From positions 62,001-126,000 of the forward strand of contig JAICHQ010000001.1 of assembly GCA_025924815.1 (NCBI GenBank): a DNA stretch of 64,000 nt. The letters run 5' to 3'. The position numbers and the translations under genes were made by a program. A model generated the notes under the pieces. It was not told where the DNA came from. It did not search any database and was given only the letters and a program-made list of their open reading frames with translations. The stretch's first letter is position 1; each line of letters begins with the position of its first letter. Below are positions 51,031 through 59,785 of the stretch, one piece after another. The stretch comes from Nocardioides sp. Lineage in GTDB: Bacteria; Actinomycetota; Actinomycetes; Propionibacteriales; Nocardioidaceae.

Positions 51031-51846
51031 TCAGCGCCGGCTACGCGACCGGCGGACGGCCTCTCGCACGTGCAGGGTCGACAGCCCGGTGCCCGTCGGC
51101 ACCTCCTGGACCTCCAGTCGCGGCAGGTCCGCGACCAGGGTGCTGAGCTTGGAGTAGCCGTAGTTGCGCGAGTCGAAGGTCGGGTTGGTGTTCACCAGGT
51201 AGGACCCGACCGCCGACAGCGCCGCCCAGCCGTCGTCCTTCGCGTTGGCCTCGACGGCCGGGAGCAGCAGGTCCGTCAGCTGCTGCACCTGTGACGTGCT
51301 GCGAGTCGCCGTCTTCTTGGCCGGCGCCACCTTCTTCACCGCCTTCGTGGCGGTCGCCGTGGCCGCAGCGGCCTTCGACGCCGGCCTGTCGGCTTCGGCG
51401 TTGGCGTCCGCTCCGACCAGCACCTCGACGTAGGTGAACTGGTCGCAGGCGTTCTGGAACGCCGGCGGCGTCTTGTGCGCCCCGATGCCGAAGACCCGCT
51501 TGCCGGACTCGCGCAGCCGCATCGCGAGGCGGGTGAAGTCGCTGTCGCTGGACACGATGCAGAAGGTGTCGACGGTGCCGGCGTAGAGCAGGTCCATCGC
51601 GTCGATGACCAGCGAGAAGTCCGTGGCGTTCTTGCCGACGGTGTAGGCGAACTGCTGCACCGGCTGGATGGCGTACGTCGGCAGCTTGTCGCGCCAGCCC
51701 TCCAGATGGCTGTCCGTCCAGTCCCCGTAGCCGCGCTTGATCCCCAGGGTGCCGTGCTTCGCGGTCTCCGCCAGGATCTCGCGGACCCAGCGATGGCTCA
51801 TGTTGTCGCAGTCGATGAGCACCGCCACGCGCTCGGTGTCGCTCAC
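51031..51846 (-). CDS. NYN (PIN-like nuclease) protein with OST-HTH/LOTUS domain
   Basis: 271 residues. The N-terminal NYN domain has acidic residues in AVLIDCDNMS and IVSSDSDFTRLAMRLRESGK, which form a metal-dependent RNase site. An Ala/Lys/Thr-rich linker (KAVKKVAPAKKTATRSTSQ) leads to a C-terminal LOTUS/OST-HTH domain (about 185-260, DDGWAALSAVGSYLVNTNPTFDSRNYGYSKLSTLV), a likely RNA or G-quadruplex binder. GTG 51846 follows AGGAGG; the track ORF is over-long. It probably acts in RNA turnover. Confidence 0.88.
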   Translation of the reverse strand: MSDTERVAVLIDCDNMSHRWVREILAETAKHGTLGIKRGYGDWTDSHLEGWRDKLPTYAIQPVQQFAYTVGKNATDFSLVIDAMDLLYAGTVDTFCIVSSDSDFTRLAMRLRESGKRVFGIGAHKTPPAFQNACDQFTYVEVLVGADANAEADRPASKAAAATATATKAVKKVAPAKKTATRSTSQVQQLTDLLLPAVEANAKDDGWAALSAVGSYLVNTNPTFDSRNYGYSKLSTLVADLPRLEVQEVPTGTGLSTLHVREAVRRSRSRR

Positions 51847-51905
51847 TCGGTCCTCCTGGTGGTGGGCGGGACGTCGTCGTCCTCCACCCGACACTAGGGG
51901 GAGGG

Positions 51906-53069
51906 TCAGGTCAGGAACGCCAGGGGCTGTTCGAGCAGGCCGGAGAGGTGGGCGAGCCAACGAGCGGCGGTGGCCGCCTCGACCCGGTCGGCGTCGCACG
52001 AGAGGGTCAGGGTCACCACGCGTCCGGGCACCAGCACTCCGCCCTCGACGACCGGGCGCACGCGGACCGCGCCGAGCGCCAGCACCGCGGGGTGCGCCGT
52101 GGTCGCGTCCAGGTGGCCCTCCGCCACGCCTTCGGCGCCGAGGTCGACGATCGTCACGAACGCCGGCTCGAGCTCTCCCGACGCCAGCCGGCCCTCGCGG
52201 GCGCGGACGTCGAGGTCGGCCAGCGTGGCGGTCAGGGAGCTCGCCGTCATCAGGTTGGCGACGTGCATCACCGGCACGACCGTGCCGGTGCGGGTCCAGC
52301 GCTGCACGGCGACGGCCGCGATCGACGAGGGATCCGGATGCAACGGCACCTGGCGGCTGGTCACCGCGACCGCCTTGACGACCAGGCCGATCAGGGAGAC
52401 CGAGTCGACCTTGCTGACCACCGACAGCAGCTCGTCGGCGCGGACGTCGTCGCGCAGCTGGACCTGCCGCAGCACGTCGCCCGGGGCCGTGTCCGAGGCG
52501 GCCCGGTGCGACGTCGGCTGCGGCTCGGAGACCCGTACCGCGTCGACGACGGCCTCGGCGACGGTGTCCGCCCATCCCACCACCCGGCGTACGACGACGC
52601 CGTCGTCGGCCGGCGCGTCCGGCTGGGCCGACACCGCCTCGACCAGTGCACTGGCCCACTTCTCGTCCGCCTCGGGCTCCTCGTCGACCGTCTCGTGCGG
52701 TGGCCAGGTGGTGGCGTACAGGGGATCGTGCGACGGCACGGCGCGCAGGTGGGCGCCTGCCTGCTGGGCTTCGGGCGCGACCGCGAGCCCGAGCTGGACC
52801 ATCAGCTGCTCGACGTCGTCGATCACCTCGCCGGGGGCGGCGAGCACCGCCAGTGGGCTGCCCGGCTCGACGTGCTGACCGGGAGCGACCAGCGACCTGA
52901 TCAGGATCCCCGGCTCGGCCACCTCGATGCTGAGCAGCGACGAGGCCGTCTCGACGGTCGCGATGCTCTGGGCGCCGAGGAAGTCGCCGCGCTCGCCGAC
53001 CAGCCACTCCGTGAGCGTGGCGGAGCTCGGGTCGTCCGCCAGCTCTGGCATGCGCAACACCCGCGCCAC
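51906..53069 (-). CDS. Degenerate E2-like (lipoyl/acyltransferase-fold) protein B
   Basis: 387 residues, paralogue of 3546-4409. N-terminal lipoyl-like domain (1-80) in which ETDKA reads ETASS, so Ser43 stands where the lipoyl lysine should be. A long acidic linker is followed by an acyltransferase-like domain (about 190-387), fuller than in protein A, in which DHRxxDG reads DADRVEA, losing the histidine and glycine. There is no PSBD motif and no E1/E3 neighbour. GTG 53069 follows GGGGGGA and gives the same opening (xxRVLRMPEL) as protein A; the track extension upstream is not supported. Confidence 0.75.
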   Translation of the reverse strand: MARVLRMPELADDPSSATLTEWLVGERGDFLGAQSIATVETASSLLSIEVAEPGILIRSLVAPGQHVEPGSPLAVLAAPGEVIDDVEQLMVQLGLAVAPEAQQAGAHLRAVPSHDPLYATTWPPHETVDEEPEADEKWASALVEAVSAQPDAPADDGVVVRRVVGWADTVAEAVVDAVRVSEPQPTSHRAASDTAPGDVLRQVQLRDDVRADELLSVVSKVDSVSLIGLVVKAVAVTSRQVPLHPDPSSIAAVAVQRWTRTGTVVPVMHVANLMTASSLTATLADLDVRAREGRLASGELEPAFVTIVDLGAEGVAEGHLDATTAHPAVLALGAVRVRPVVEGGVLVPGRVVTLTLSCDADRVEAATAARWLAHLSGLLEQPLAFLT

Positions 53070-53260
53070 GGCGTCCCCCCAAGGACCTATCTCGCGGAGC
53101 ACCCGGTGCGGCTGCCCCACAGCGACAAGCGCACCGTAACCCACTCGGGCACCCGCGGCCACGCTCCCACGGCGCTCCGCGAACGACGTGTCGAACGCCC
53201 CTGGCCGACAGGTGCTAGGCGACCCGGGGCGGGCCCCTGGCACCGGTCCGGAACCGCTGT

Positions 53261-53266
53261 CAGGAT
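53261..53266 (+). promoter_or_regulatory. -10-like CAGGAT, leaderless start for the amidase
   Basis: Ends 7 nt before ATG 53274; there is no ribosome binding site. Confidence 0.35.
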
Positions 53267-53273
53267 CGCGGTC

Positions 53274-54665
53274 ATGACGTCAGGAGCCGCCCAGGACGAG
53301 GTACGCCGACTGCTCGGCCGCATCGAGGAGCTGGACCCCCTGATCAGCTCGGTCAACGCCGTCAACCCCCACGCCCTGACGGAGGCCCAGGCCCTCGACC
53401 GCGAGACCGCGGCGGGCCACCGGCGCTCCGCCCTCCACGGGAAGGCCGTGCTGGTCAAGGACAACATCGACACCGCCGGACTGGCCACGACGGCCGGCTC
53501 GCTCGCCCTCGCCGACGCTCCCCCGGAGCGCGATGCGCCGTTGGTACGCCGCCTCCGTGAGTCGGGGATGGTCGTGCTCGGCAAGACCAACCTCAGCGAG
53601 TGGGCCAACATCCGCGACCCGCACTCCACCTCCGGATGGAGCGCGCACGGCGGCCTGACCCGCAACCCGTACGCGCTCAACCGCACGGCGTGGGGGTCGA
53701 GCTCGGGCAGCGGGGCCGCGCTCGCCGCGGGGCTCACGGCGTACGCCGTCGGCACGGAGACCAACGGCTCGATCACCGCCCCCGCCGCCGCCTGCGGCGT
53801 GGTCGGGCTGAAGCCCACGGTCGGGCTGGTGCCGACCCAGGGCGTCGTGCCGATCTCGTGGACCCAGGACTCACCCGGGCCGATGGCGCGAACCGTCGCC
53901 GACACCGCGGCGCTGCTCGACGCCATGGCCGGCACGAGTACCGCCGACGCCCTGGCGACGCCCGTGCGTGGCCGGCGGGTCGGCGTACCACGAGACCTGT
54001 GGGGACACAGTCCGGCGGCCGACGCGGCGGCCGAGCGCGCGCTCGAGATCCTGTCGCGTGCGGGGGCCGTGATCGTCGACGGCCTCGCCCTGCCGGCGTT
54101 GAAGGACCTCGACGACGAGGTCGGCCTCACCCTGATGCTGGTCGAGCTCAAGATCGGGCTCGCGACCTACCTGGCGACCCGTGACGCCCCGGTGAAGACG
54201 CTGGCCGACGTGATCGCCTTCAATCGCGCCCACGCCGGTGACGAGCTCCGGTGGTTCGGCCAGGGCCTGCTCGAGATGGCCCAGGACACCGAGGGCGGCG
54301 CGTCGACGGCCTACCTCGAGAGCGTCGATGCCTGCGCCGTGGCCGGTCTGGCCGAGCTCGACCGCACGCTCGGCGAGCACGACCTCGCCGCCCTCGTCGC
54401 GCCGGCGATGGCGCCTCCCCCGCCGATCGACCTGGTGAACGGCGACTCGGGCGTCGGCGGGAGCGCCAGCGACTCCAGCGCGCTGGCCGGCTCGCCGATT
54501 CTGACGGTGCCGATGGAGCTCACCCACGGACTGCCCGTCGCGGTCTCGTTGTGGGGAGCGCGCGGGAGCGACCCTTGCGTGCTGCAGCTCGGGGCAGCCC
54601 TGGAGTCCGGTCGCGACGCGCAGTCCGGACCGCTGCCCGAGCCGGCGTTCGCGGAATGGGTGTGA
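53274..54665 (+). CDS. Amidase signature family enzyme
   Basis: 463 residues. The Ser-cisSer-Lys triad is visible: Lys in AVLVKDNIDTAG, cis-Ser in WGSSSGSGAALAAG, and nucleophile Ser in TNGSITAPAAACG. It hydrolyses an amide to acid and ammonia; the substrate is unknown (the group includes GatA-like and Glu-tRNA-independent amidases, but no gatB/C is nearby). ATG 53274 is set by a -10 box 7 nt upstream; the 905-residue track ORF runs antisense through the E2-like gene. It precedes the mycothiol-dependent enzyme by 22 nt. Confidence 0.88.
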   Translation: MTSGAAQDEVRRLLGRIEELDPLISSVNAVNPHALTEAQALDRETAAGHRRSALHGKAVLVKDNIDTAGLATTAGSLALADAPPERDAPLVRRLRESGMVVLGKTNLSEWANIRDPHSTSGWSAHGGLTRNPYALNRTAWGSSSGSGAALAAGLTAYAVGTETNGSITAPAAACGVVGLKPTVGLVPTQGVVPISWTQDSPGPMARTVADTAALLDAMAGTSTADALATPVRGRRVGVPRDLWGHSPAADAAAERALEILSRAGAVIVDGLALPALKDLDDEVGLTLMLVELKIGLATYLATRDAPVKTLADVIAFNRAHAGDELRWFGQGLLEMAQDTEGGASTAYLESVDACAVAGLAELDRTLGEHDLAALVAPAMAPPPPIDLVNGDSGVGGSASDSSALAGSPILTVPMELTHGLPVAVSLWGARGSDPCVLQLGAALESGRDAQSGPLPEPAFAEWV

Positions 54666-54687
54666 GGCCTGCCCGGTTACGGGTCGT

Positions 54688-55470
54688 ATGAGCCAACTTC
54701 TGACCAGCGACGTCCTCGAGGTGCTCCGCGGTTCGCACGAGCGGCTCTCAGCCACCCTCGCCGAGCTGGGGGAGGAGGGCGCCACGCTGCCGTCGTACGA
54801 CGACGGCTGGTCGGTCGCCGACGTCGCCTCGCACCTGGGATCGGGCACCGAGATCTTCCGGCACTACCTCGACGCCGGCGTCCGAGGCGAGCCGATGCCC
54901 GGGGGTGAGATCAACCGGCCGATCTGGGACGCCTGGAACGCGAAGCCGCCCACCGACCAGATCCGCGACTCGCTTGCGGTCGGCTCGTCCTTCCTCGAGG
55001 CGGTCGACGCCATGAGCGACGACGAGCGCACCCGCTGGCGGGGCCTGATCTTCGGCACGGAGATGGACCTCCCCGCGTTCCTGCGGATGCGGCTCAACGA
55101 ACACGTCCTCCACACGTGGGACGTGACGGTCGCCCTCGATCCCGCCGCCACCCTCCCGGACGCGGCCGCCGATGTCGTGGCCGACAGCCTCGCGGCGGTC
55201 GCCGGGCGGACCGGCACGCCGGCCGGCGAGCAGGTGTCGGTCGAGGTGCGCACCACCACGCCGGAGCATGCCTTCCACCTCGATCTCGGGCCCGCGGGCG
55301 TCTCCCTCTCGCCATCTCTCGACGACACCGCCTCGGCCTCCCTCACGCTGCCCACCGAGGCGCTCGTGCGACTGGTCTACGGCCGTCTCGACGCCGACCA
55401 CACGCCGGCCTCGGTCTCCGCCAAGGGCGTCGACCTCGATCAGCTGCGGGGAGCCTTCCCCGGGCTGTGA
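54688..55470 (+). CDS. Mycothiol-dependent maleylpyruvate-isomerase-family (DinB-like) protein
   Basis: 260 residues. N-terminal four-helix MDMPI domain with the metal-ligand pattern VADVASHLGSG (His) and RLNEHVLHTWDV (Glu, two His), then a C-terminal SCP2-like domain (about 165-260, ASASLTLPTEALVRLVYGRL). The family uses mycothiol, the actinobacterial thiol, for isomerisation or transfer reactions; the substrate is unknown. It is 22 nt after the amidase and may be cotranscribed with it. Confidence 0.85.
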   Translation: MSQLLTSDVLEVLRGSHERLSATLAELGEEGATLPSYDDGWSVADVASHLGSGTEIFRHYLDAGVRGEPMPGGEINRPIWDAWNAKPPTDQIRDSLAVGSSFLEAVDAMSDDERTRWRGLIFGTEMDLPAFLRMRLNEHVLHTWDVTVALDPAATLPDAAADVVADSLAAVAGRTGTPAGEQVSVEVRTTTPEHAFHLDLGPAGVSLSPSLDDTASASLTLPTEALVRLVYGRLDADHTPASVSAKGVDLDQLRGAFPGL

Positions 55471-55483
55471 GCCGCGCCGCGGT

Positions 55484-56041
55484 CTAGCTCGCCCCCACCC
55501 GCTCACGCAGGCCGGCGGCGAGGCCGGCGATCGTGGAGGCGTCGAAGGCACCGCCGACGGTGCCGGCGAGACGCGGATGCTTGACCGGCGAGAGCCGGAG
55601 CCGGAGCTGGACGTGGGTCGCCGGGCCGGCCGGCGCGTCGTACGCCGTCAGCACGATCGCCCAGGAGCCGAGGGTGCGGCCGCGCCGCGTCGTGTGCACG
55701 AGGGCGTGCGGCGGCTCCACGACCGCCACCCGGAACGTCACGTGTCGTCCGCCCCAATCGGGGATCACCGAGCCGACGCGCAGCACCTGGAGCGACGGGT
55801 CGAGCCGGCGCAGTGCCCGGCGGGACGGCGGGACGAGCCGCTCGACCTTCTCGGGCAGGTACCACCCGGCGCGCCGCTTCCCGAGCTGCACGAACCACGG
55901 CCACACCGCGTCCGGCGGGGCCGGGAGGTCGAAGGCACGGTCCATGACGACGTCGGCACTCGGGACGAGGTCGTCACCCGGCAGCTGGCGGGCGACGTCG
56001 TCGGCCGATGCCTCGACGGAGGTGAAGAGCCGGGACGTCAT
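55484..56041 (-). CDS. SRPBCC (START-like) family protein
   Basis: 185 residues. VVMDRAFDLPAPPDAVWPWFVQLGKRRAGWYLPEKVERL is the fold's opening strand, helix and loop; the rest is strand-rich with a final helix (STIAGLAAGLRERV). It is a ligand-binding protein without a visible catalytic motif. ATG 56041 lies inside an 11-bp inverted repeat that spans the space between this gene and the desaturase stop, so expression may be controlled there. Confidence 0.8.
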   Translation of the reverse strand: MTSRLFTSVEASADDVARQLPGDDLVPSADVVMDRAFDLPAPPDAVWPWFVQLGKRRAGWYLPEKVERLVPPSRRALRRLDPSLQVLRVGSVIPDWGGRHVTFRVAVVEPPHALVHTTRRGRTLGSWAIVLTAYDAPAGPATHVQLRLRLSPVKHPRLAGTVGGAFDASTIAGLAAGLRERVGAS

Positions 56042-56080
56042 ACCGTGCGAGGCATCTACATCTCCGACCGTATGACGTCC
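56033..56080. promoter_or_regulatory. 11-bp perfect inverted repeat over the SRPBCC start codon
   Basis: GGACGTCATAC and GTATGACGTCC, 26 nt apart. The left arm covers the ATG of the SRPBCC gene. It could be a pair of operator half-sites, an mRNA hairpin hiding the start, or a terminator for the upstream desaturase. Confidence 0.5.
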
Positions 56081-56090
56081 GCCGGGTGAC

Positions 56091-57335
56091 TCAGGCGGCC
56101 TCGACCAGCGACCGGCGCTGCTCCTGGCTGATCCTGGCCTGCAGGGCACGGCGGACCTTCGGGCCGCCCGTGGACATCTGGTAGAGCCGCTTGAGCTGGG
56201 CGGGCAGGTTGCGGGCGTTGGTCTGGTCGAGCCAGCCGTTGGGCAGCGAGAGCCGGACGACCTTGTGCCACGCGGAGTAGACCTGCTGCGGGAGCGGGCG
56301 GGCGCAGTAGTCGAGGCCGTAGCGGGCGAACAGGTCCTGCACCTTGGGGGCGATCTCGCCGTACCGGTTGGACGGCAGGTCGGGGAACAGGTGGTGCTCG
56401 ATCTGGTGCGACAGGTTGCCGGTCATGATGTGCATCAGCTTCGAGCCGGAGATGTTCGCCGAGCCGAGCATCTGGCGGACGTACCACTCGGGCTTGGTCT
56501 CGCCGTCGATCGAGCGCTTCTCGAAGGTCTGGACGCCCTCGGGGAAGTGCCCGCACATGATCACCGAGTGCGACCACAGGTTGCGCACCGTGTTGGCGGT
56601 GAAGTTGGCGGCCATCGTCGACAGGAACGAGCCCGTGAGCACCGACAGCGCCGGGTGCACGACGTAGTCCTTGGTGACCTGGCGGCGGATCTTGGCGCGC
56701 ACGGCCTTGAACTCGCGACGGAACTTCGGGTCCTTGAGCTTGCCGCGGGCGATGGCGCCGCGGAACTCCAGGTCGTAGGCCGCGATGCCGTACTCGAAGA
56801 ACAGCGCGTTGAGGAAGTTCAGCCCGACCTGCCCGAGGTGCATCGGGTGCCAGGCCTGGTCCTCGTCGACGCGCATGATGCCGTAGCCGAGGTCGTTGTC
56901 CTTGCCGATCACGTTGGTGAAGTTGTGGTGGAGCTCGTTGTGGGCGTGCTTCCATTGCGCCGCCGGCGTCGCGGAGTCCCACTCCCAGGTGGTGGAGTGG
57001 ATCTTCGGGTCGCGCATCCAGTCCCACTGGCCGTGCAGGATGTTGTGCCCGATCTCCATGTTCTCCAGGATCTTGGCGATCGAGAGGCCGGCGGTGCCGA
57101 CCACCCACGCGGGCGGGAAAAGCGACGCGAGCAGGACGACCCGGCTGCCGAGCTCGATCGAGCGCTGGGTCCTGATCACGCGGCGGATGTAGCGGGCGTC
57201 GCGCTCACCGCGGGTGTCGATGACCGACTGCCGGATGTCGTCGAGCTCCTTGGCGATCAGCTCGAGGTCCTCGGCGGTGAGGTGGGCGATCGGGTTCGTC
57301 TGCCCGATCCCGGGCTTCTTCTGGATCGTGGTCAA
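56091..57335 (-). CDS. Fatty-acid (acyl-CoA/acyl-lipid) desaturase
   Basis: 414 residues, membrane di-iron desaturase. The three histidine boxes are intact: GHNILHGQ, HNELHHNF and HQIEHHLFP. It introduces a cis double bond into a long acyl chain using O2 and electrons from the ferredoxin reductase encoded just upstream (10-nt gap), a pair like DesA3/Rv3230c of mycobacteria. The divergent PucR-type gene is the likely regulator. The ORF-track start is accepted (GGAG lies upstream). Confidence 0.93.
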   Translation of the reverse strand: MTTIQKKPGIGQTNPIAHLTAEDLELIAKELDDIRQSVIDTRGERDARYIRRVIRTQRSIELGSRVVLLASLFPPAWVVGTAGLSIAKILENMEIGHNILHGQWDWMRDPKIHSTTWEWDSATPAAQWKHAHNELHHNFTNVIGKDNDLGYGIMRVDEDQAWHPMHLGQVGLNFLNALFFEYGIAAYDLEFRGAIARGKLKDPKFRREFKAVRAKIRRQVTKDYVVHPALSVLTGSFLSTMAANFTANTVRNLWSHSVIMCGHFPEGVQTFEKRSIDGETKPEWYVRQMLGSANISGSKLMHIMTGNLSHQIEHHLFPDLPSNRYGEIAPKVQDLFARYGLDYCARPLPQQVYSAWHKVVRLSLPNGWLDQTNARNLPAQLKRLYQMSTGGPKVRRALQARISQEQRRSLVEAA

Positions 57336-57345
57336 CTCGTTCTCC

Positions 57346-58503
57346 TTAGTGATCGAGGTGGCACGGCCCGGCGGCCGCGTTGATGCAGGTCTGGATCCGG
57401 ACGCCGCCGACGGCGGTCTCGCCCGGTACGGCGGTCGTCAGCTCCCCGGTGCGCAGGTCGCGGACGACCCCCTCGCGCATGGGCAGGACGCACTGGTAGC
57501 AGATGCCCATCCGGCAGCCGCTGGGCATGAGGACCCCGGCGTCCTCGGCCTGCTCGAGGATCGGCCGGCCGCCGTCGCAGTCGACGGTGACGCCGGCGCG
57601 GTCGAAGGACACGGTGCCGCCCTCGCCGGCGACCAGCGCGGTCACCCGGAACTGCTCGGTGAACAGCGGCAGCCCGCGCCCCTCGTGGTGGGCGGCGACG
57701 GCGTCGAGCAGCCCGCCCGGGCCGCAGGCGAAGGTCGTGCGCTCGGCCAGGTCCGGGACGAGGGCGTCGAGGTCGGCGAGGTCGAGCACGCCGTGCTCGT
57801 CGTCGTAGCGCGCGACGAGGCGGATCACCCCGGCCGACTCGAGCCCGCGCAGGTCGGCGGCGAAGATGGAGTCCGGCGCGCTCGGGGCGACGTGCAGCAC
57901 CACGATGTCGTACGCCGCGGAGCGGGGCAGGTGCAGAACGCCGGTGTCGGTGGACGGGTAGAGGTTGCGCAGCATCCCGATCACCGGGGTGATCCCGGAG
58001 CCGGCGGTGACGAAGAGCAGCTTCATCCGTCGGTCGTGCTCGTCGGGACCACCGGACTCGCCGGGCCCCGGCACGGGCAGCACGAACTCGCCGGCCGCCT
58101 GCTCGAGGTGGAGCAGCGTGCCCGGACGCGTGTGCCGGACCAGGAACGGGCTGACCTGGCCGTCGGGGACGGCCTTGACCGTGATCGAGATGCGGCCGTC
58201 GGCGCGCGGGCCGTGGGTCAGCGAGTAGGCGCGCCAGCAGCGCACGCCGTCGACGTCGACGCCGACGCGGACGTACTGCCCGGGCACGTGGCCGCTCCAG
58301 TCGGCACCTGGGCGGATCACCAGGGTGGCGGCGTCGGGAGTCTCGGGGTGGATCGACTCCACCCGGCCCCGCAGCTCGGCGCCCGGGCGCATCGGCGCGA
58401 ACAGGTCGAGGAAGTCCGCGGGGACCAGCGGCGTGGTGGCTGCCTCGGCGAGCTTCAGAGCACGACTGCGCCAGCGCGCGGCGGGTGCAAGAGTGCTGCT
58501 CAT
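57346..58503 (-). CDS. Ferredoxin reductase with C-terminal [2Fe-2S] domain (desaturase partner)
   Basis: 385 residues. FAD site RAYSLTHGP, NAD(P) site VTAGSGITPVIGMLRN, and a plant-type [2Fe-2S] domain (SGCRMGICYQCVLP and QTCINAA) at the C-terminus. It supplies electrons to the desaturase 10 nt downstream. ATG 58503 is chosen because the hydrophilic MSSTLAPAARWRSR opening resembles relatives; ATG 58515, with GGGAG 4 nt upstream, is a good alternative. Confidence 0.92.
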   Translation of the reverse strand: MSSTLAPAARWRSRALKLAEAATTPLVPADFLDLFAPMRPGAELRGRVESIHPETPDAATLVIRPGADWSGHVPGQYVRVGVDVDGVRCWRAYSLTHGPRADGRISITVKAVPDGQVSPFLVRHTRPGTLLHLEQAAGEFVLPVPGPGESGGPDEHDRRMKLLFVTAGSGITPVIGMLRNLYPSTDTGVLHLPRSAAYDIVVLHVAPSAPDSIFAADLRGLESAGVIRLVARYDDEHGVLDLADLDALVPDLAERTTFACGPGGLLDAVAAHHEGRGLPLFTEQFRVTALVAGEGGTVSFDRAGVTVDCDGGRPILEQAEDAGVLMPSGCRMGICYQCVLPMREGVVRDLRTGELTTAVPGETAVGGVRIQTCINAAAGPCHLDH

Positions 58504-58569
58504 ACACTCCAGCATGTCGCTCCCGGAGGGCGCGTTCCTGACCGCCACACGTGAATCATGGGCTTCTTT

Positions 58570-58586
58570 TTGTTCGTATGGGACAA
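58570..58586. promoter_or_regulatory. Near-palindrome TTGTTC-GTATG-GGACAA, operator candidate
   Basis: A 6-5-6 inverted repeat with one mismatch, in the divergent region between the ferredoxin reductase and the PucR-type gene. It overlaps the presumed -10 (GACAAT) of the regulator, so binding would repress it (autoregulation) and could control the desaturase operon. Confidence 0.45.
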
Positions 58587-58587
58587 T
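58582..58587 (+). promoter_or_regulatory. -10-like GACAAT, near-leaderless start for the PucR-type gene
   Basis: Ends 5 nt before ATG 58593. Confidence 0.3.
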
Positions 58588-58592
58588 TGAGC

Positions 58593-59783
58593 ATGGCCGC
58601 ATTGGGCACCGGCACGACCACCACCCGGATCACCCTGGATCCCCGCCTGCTGGACCTGCTGCGCCGCCGGCTGCCCGAGGTGGCCACCGACACGATCGCG
58701 GCGATCACCGACGAGGTCCCGTCGTACGCCGGGGCGTTCGGCGGGCCGATGGGCGAGAACGTCGAGAACGCCGTGCAGATGGCGCTCGCCGGCTTCCTCC
58801 GCCTGGCGGCCCGGGGACGGGTCGTCGACCAGGCCCAGCCGCTGTCCCCCGCGCTGGAGGGCGCTTACGCGCTCGGGCGCGGCGAGGCCCGCAGCGGTCG
58901 CAGCGCCGACGCCCTGCTCTCGGCGTACCGCGTGGGCGCTCGGGTCGCCTGGCGTGAGCTGGCCGAGACCGCGGTCGACGCCGGCGTCCCGGCCGACATG
59001 CTCGCGGACTTCGCCGAGCTCGTCTTCGCCTACATCGACGAGCTGTCCGCCGCCTCGGTCGCCGGCCACGCCGACGAGCTGGAGACCAGCGGGCGGGTCC
59101 GCCAGGGATACCTGGACCGCCTGGCCTCCGGCATCCTGCGCGGCGACCCGGCCGACGCCCTGGTGGCGGCGGCCGAGCGCGCGGACTGGACGCCGCCCAA
59201 GACGCTGACCGTCGTGATCGCACCCAACGCGCAGGTGCGCCCGGTGCAGGGCCTGCTCGACCCGCGGACCCTGGCGTCGGTCGGCGACCTGGCCAGCCTC
59301 GCCGACGGCCTGGGCGTGCTGCTCGTGCCCGACGTGGGCGGCCGCGCGCGCACGCGGCTGATGGAGGCCCTGGCCGGCCGGTCCGCGGTGGCCGGCCCTT
59401 CGCGCCCCTGGCTGCAGGCGGGCTCGTCGTACGCGCGAGCCCTGCGTGCCCTCGAGCTCCGCGACGAGATCGACGAGGACGCGACGTACGACACCGAGGA
59501 GCACCTCGCCGACCTCGTGCTGGCCGCGGACCGTGAGGCGGTGGCCGACCTGCGCGCCCAGGTGCTCGCGCCGCTCGACGGCCTGCGCCCCGCCACCCGG
59601 CAGAAGCTGGGCGAGACCCTCCGCGCCTGGCTGCTGCACCAGGGCCGCCGCGACGACGTCGCCGCCGCGCTCTTCGTGCATCCGCAGACCGTGCGCTACC
59701 GCATGGGACAGCTGCGGGAGCTGTACGGCGACCGGCTCGACGACCCCGCGACCGTCCGCGACCTGACGATCGCGCTCGCCTGA
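58593..59783 (+). CDS. PucR/CdaR-type transcription regulator
   Basis: 396 residues. The N-terminal half is helical (RsbRD/PucR-like, ARSGRSADALLSAYRVGARVAWREL), and the C-terminus carries the PucR HTH (LGETLRAWLLHQGRRDDVAAALFVHPQTVRYRMGQLRELYG). It is divergent from the ferredoxin reductase and desaturase genes, the likely targets. ATG 58593 is preferred to 58578 because the promoter-like sequence runs up to it. Effector unknown, perhaps a fatty-acid derivative (inference). Confidence 0.85.
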   Translation: MAALGTGTTTTRITLDPRLLDLLRRRLPEVATDTIAAITDEVPSYAGAFGGPMGENVENAVQMALAGFLRLAARGRVVDQAQPLSPALEGAYALGRGEARSGRSADALLSAYRVGARVAWRELAETAVDAGVPADMLADFAELVFAYIDELSAASVAGHADELETSGRVRQGYLDRLASGILRGDPADALVAAAERADWTPPKTLTVVIAPNAQVRPVQGLLDPRTLASVGDLASLADGLGVLLVPDVGGRARTRLMEALAGRSAVAGPSRPWLQAGSSYARALRALELRDEIDEDATYDTEEHLADLVLAADREAVADLRAQVLAPLDGLRPATRQKLGETLRAWLLHQGRRDDVAAALFVHPQTVRYRMGQLRELYGDRLDDPATVRDLTIALA

Positions 59784-59785
59784 GC

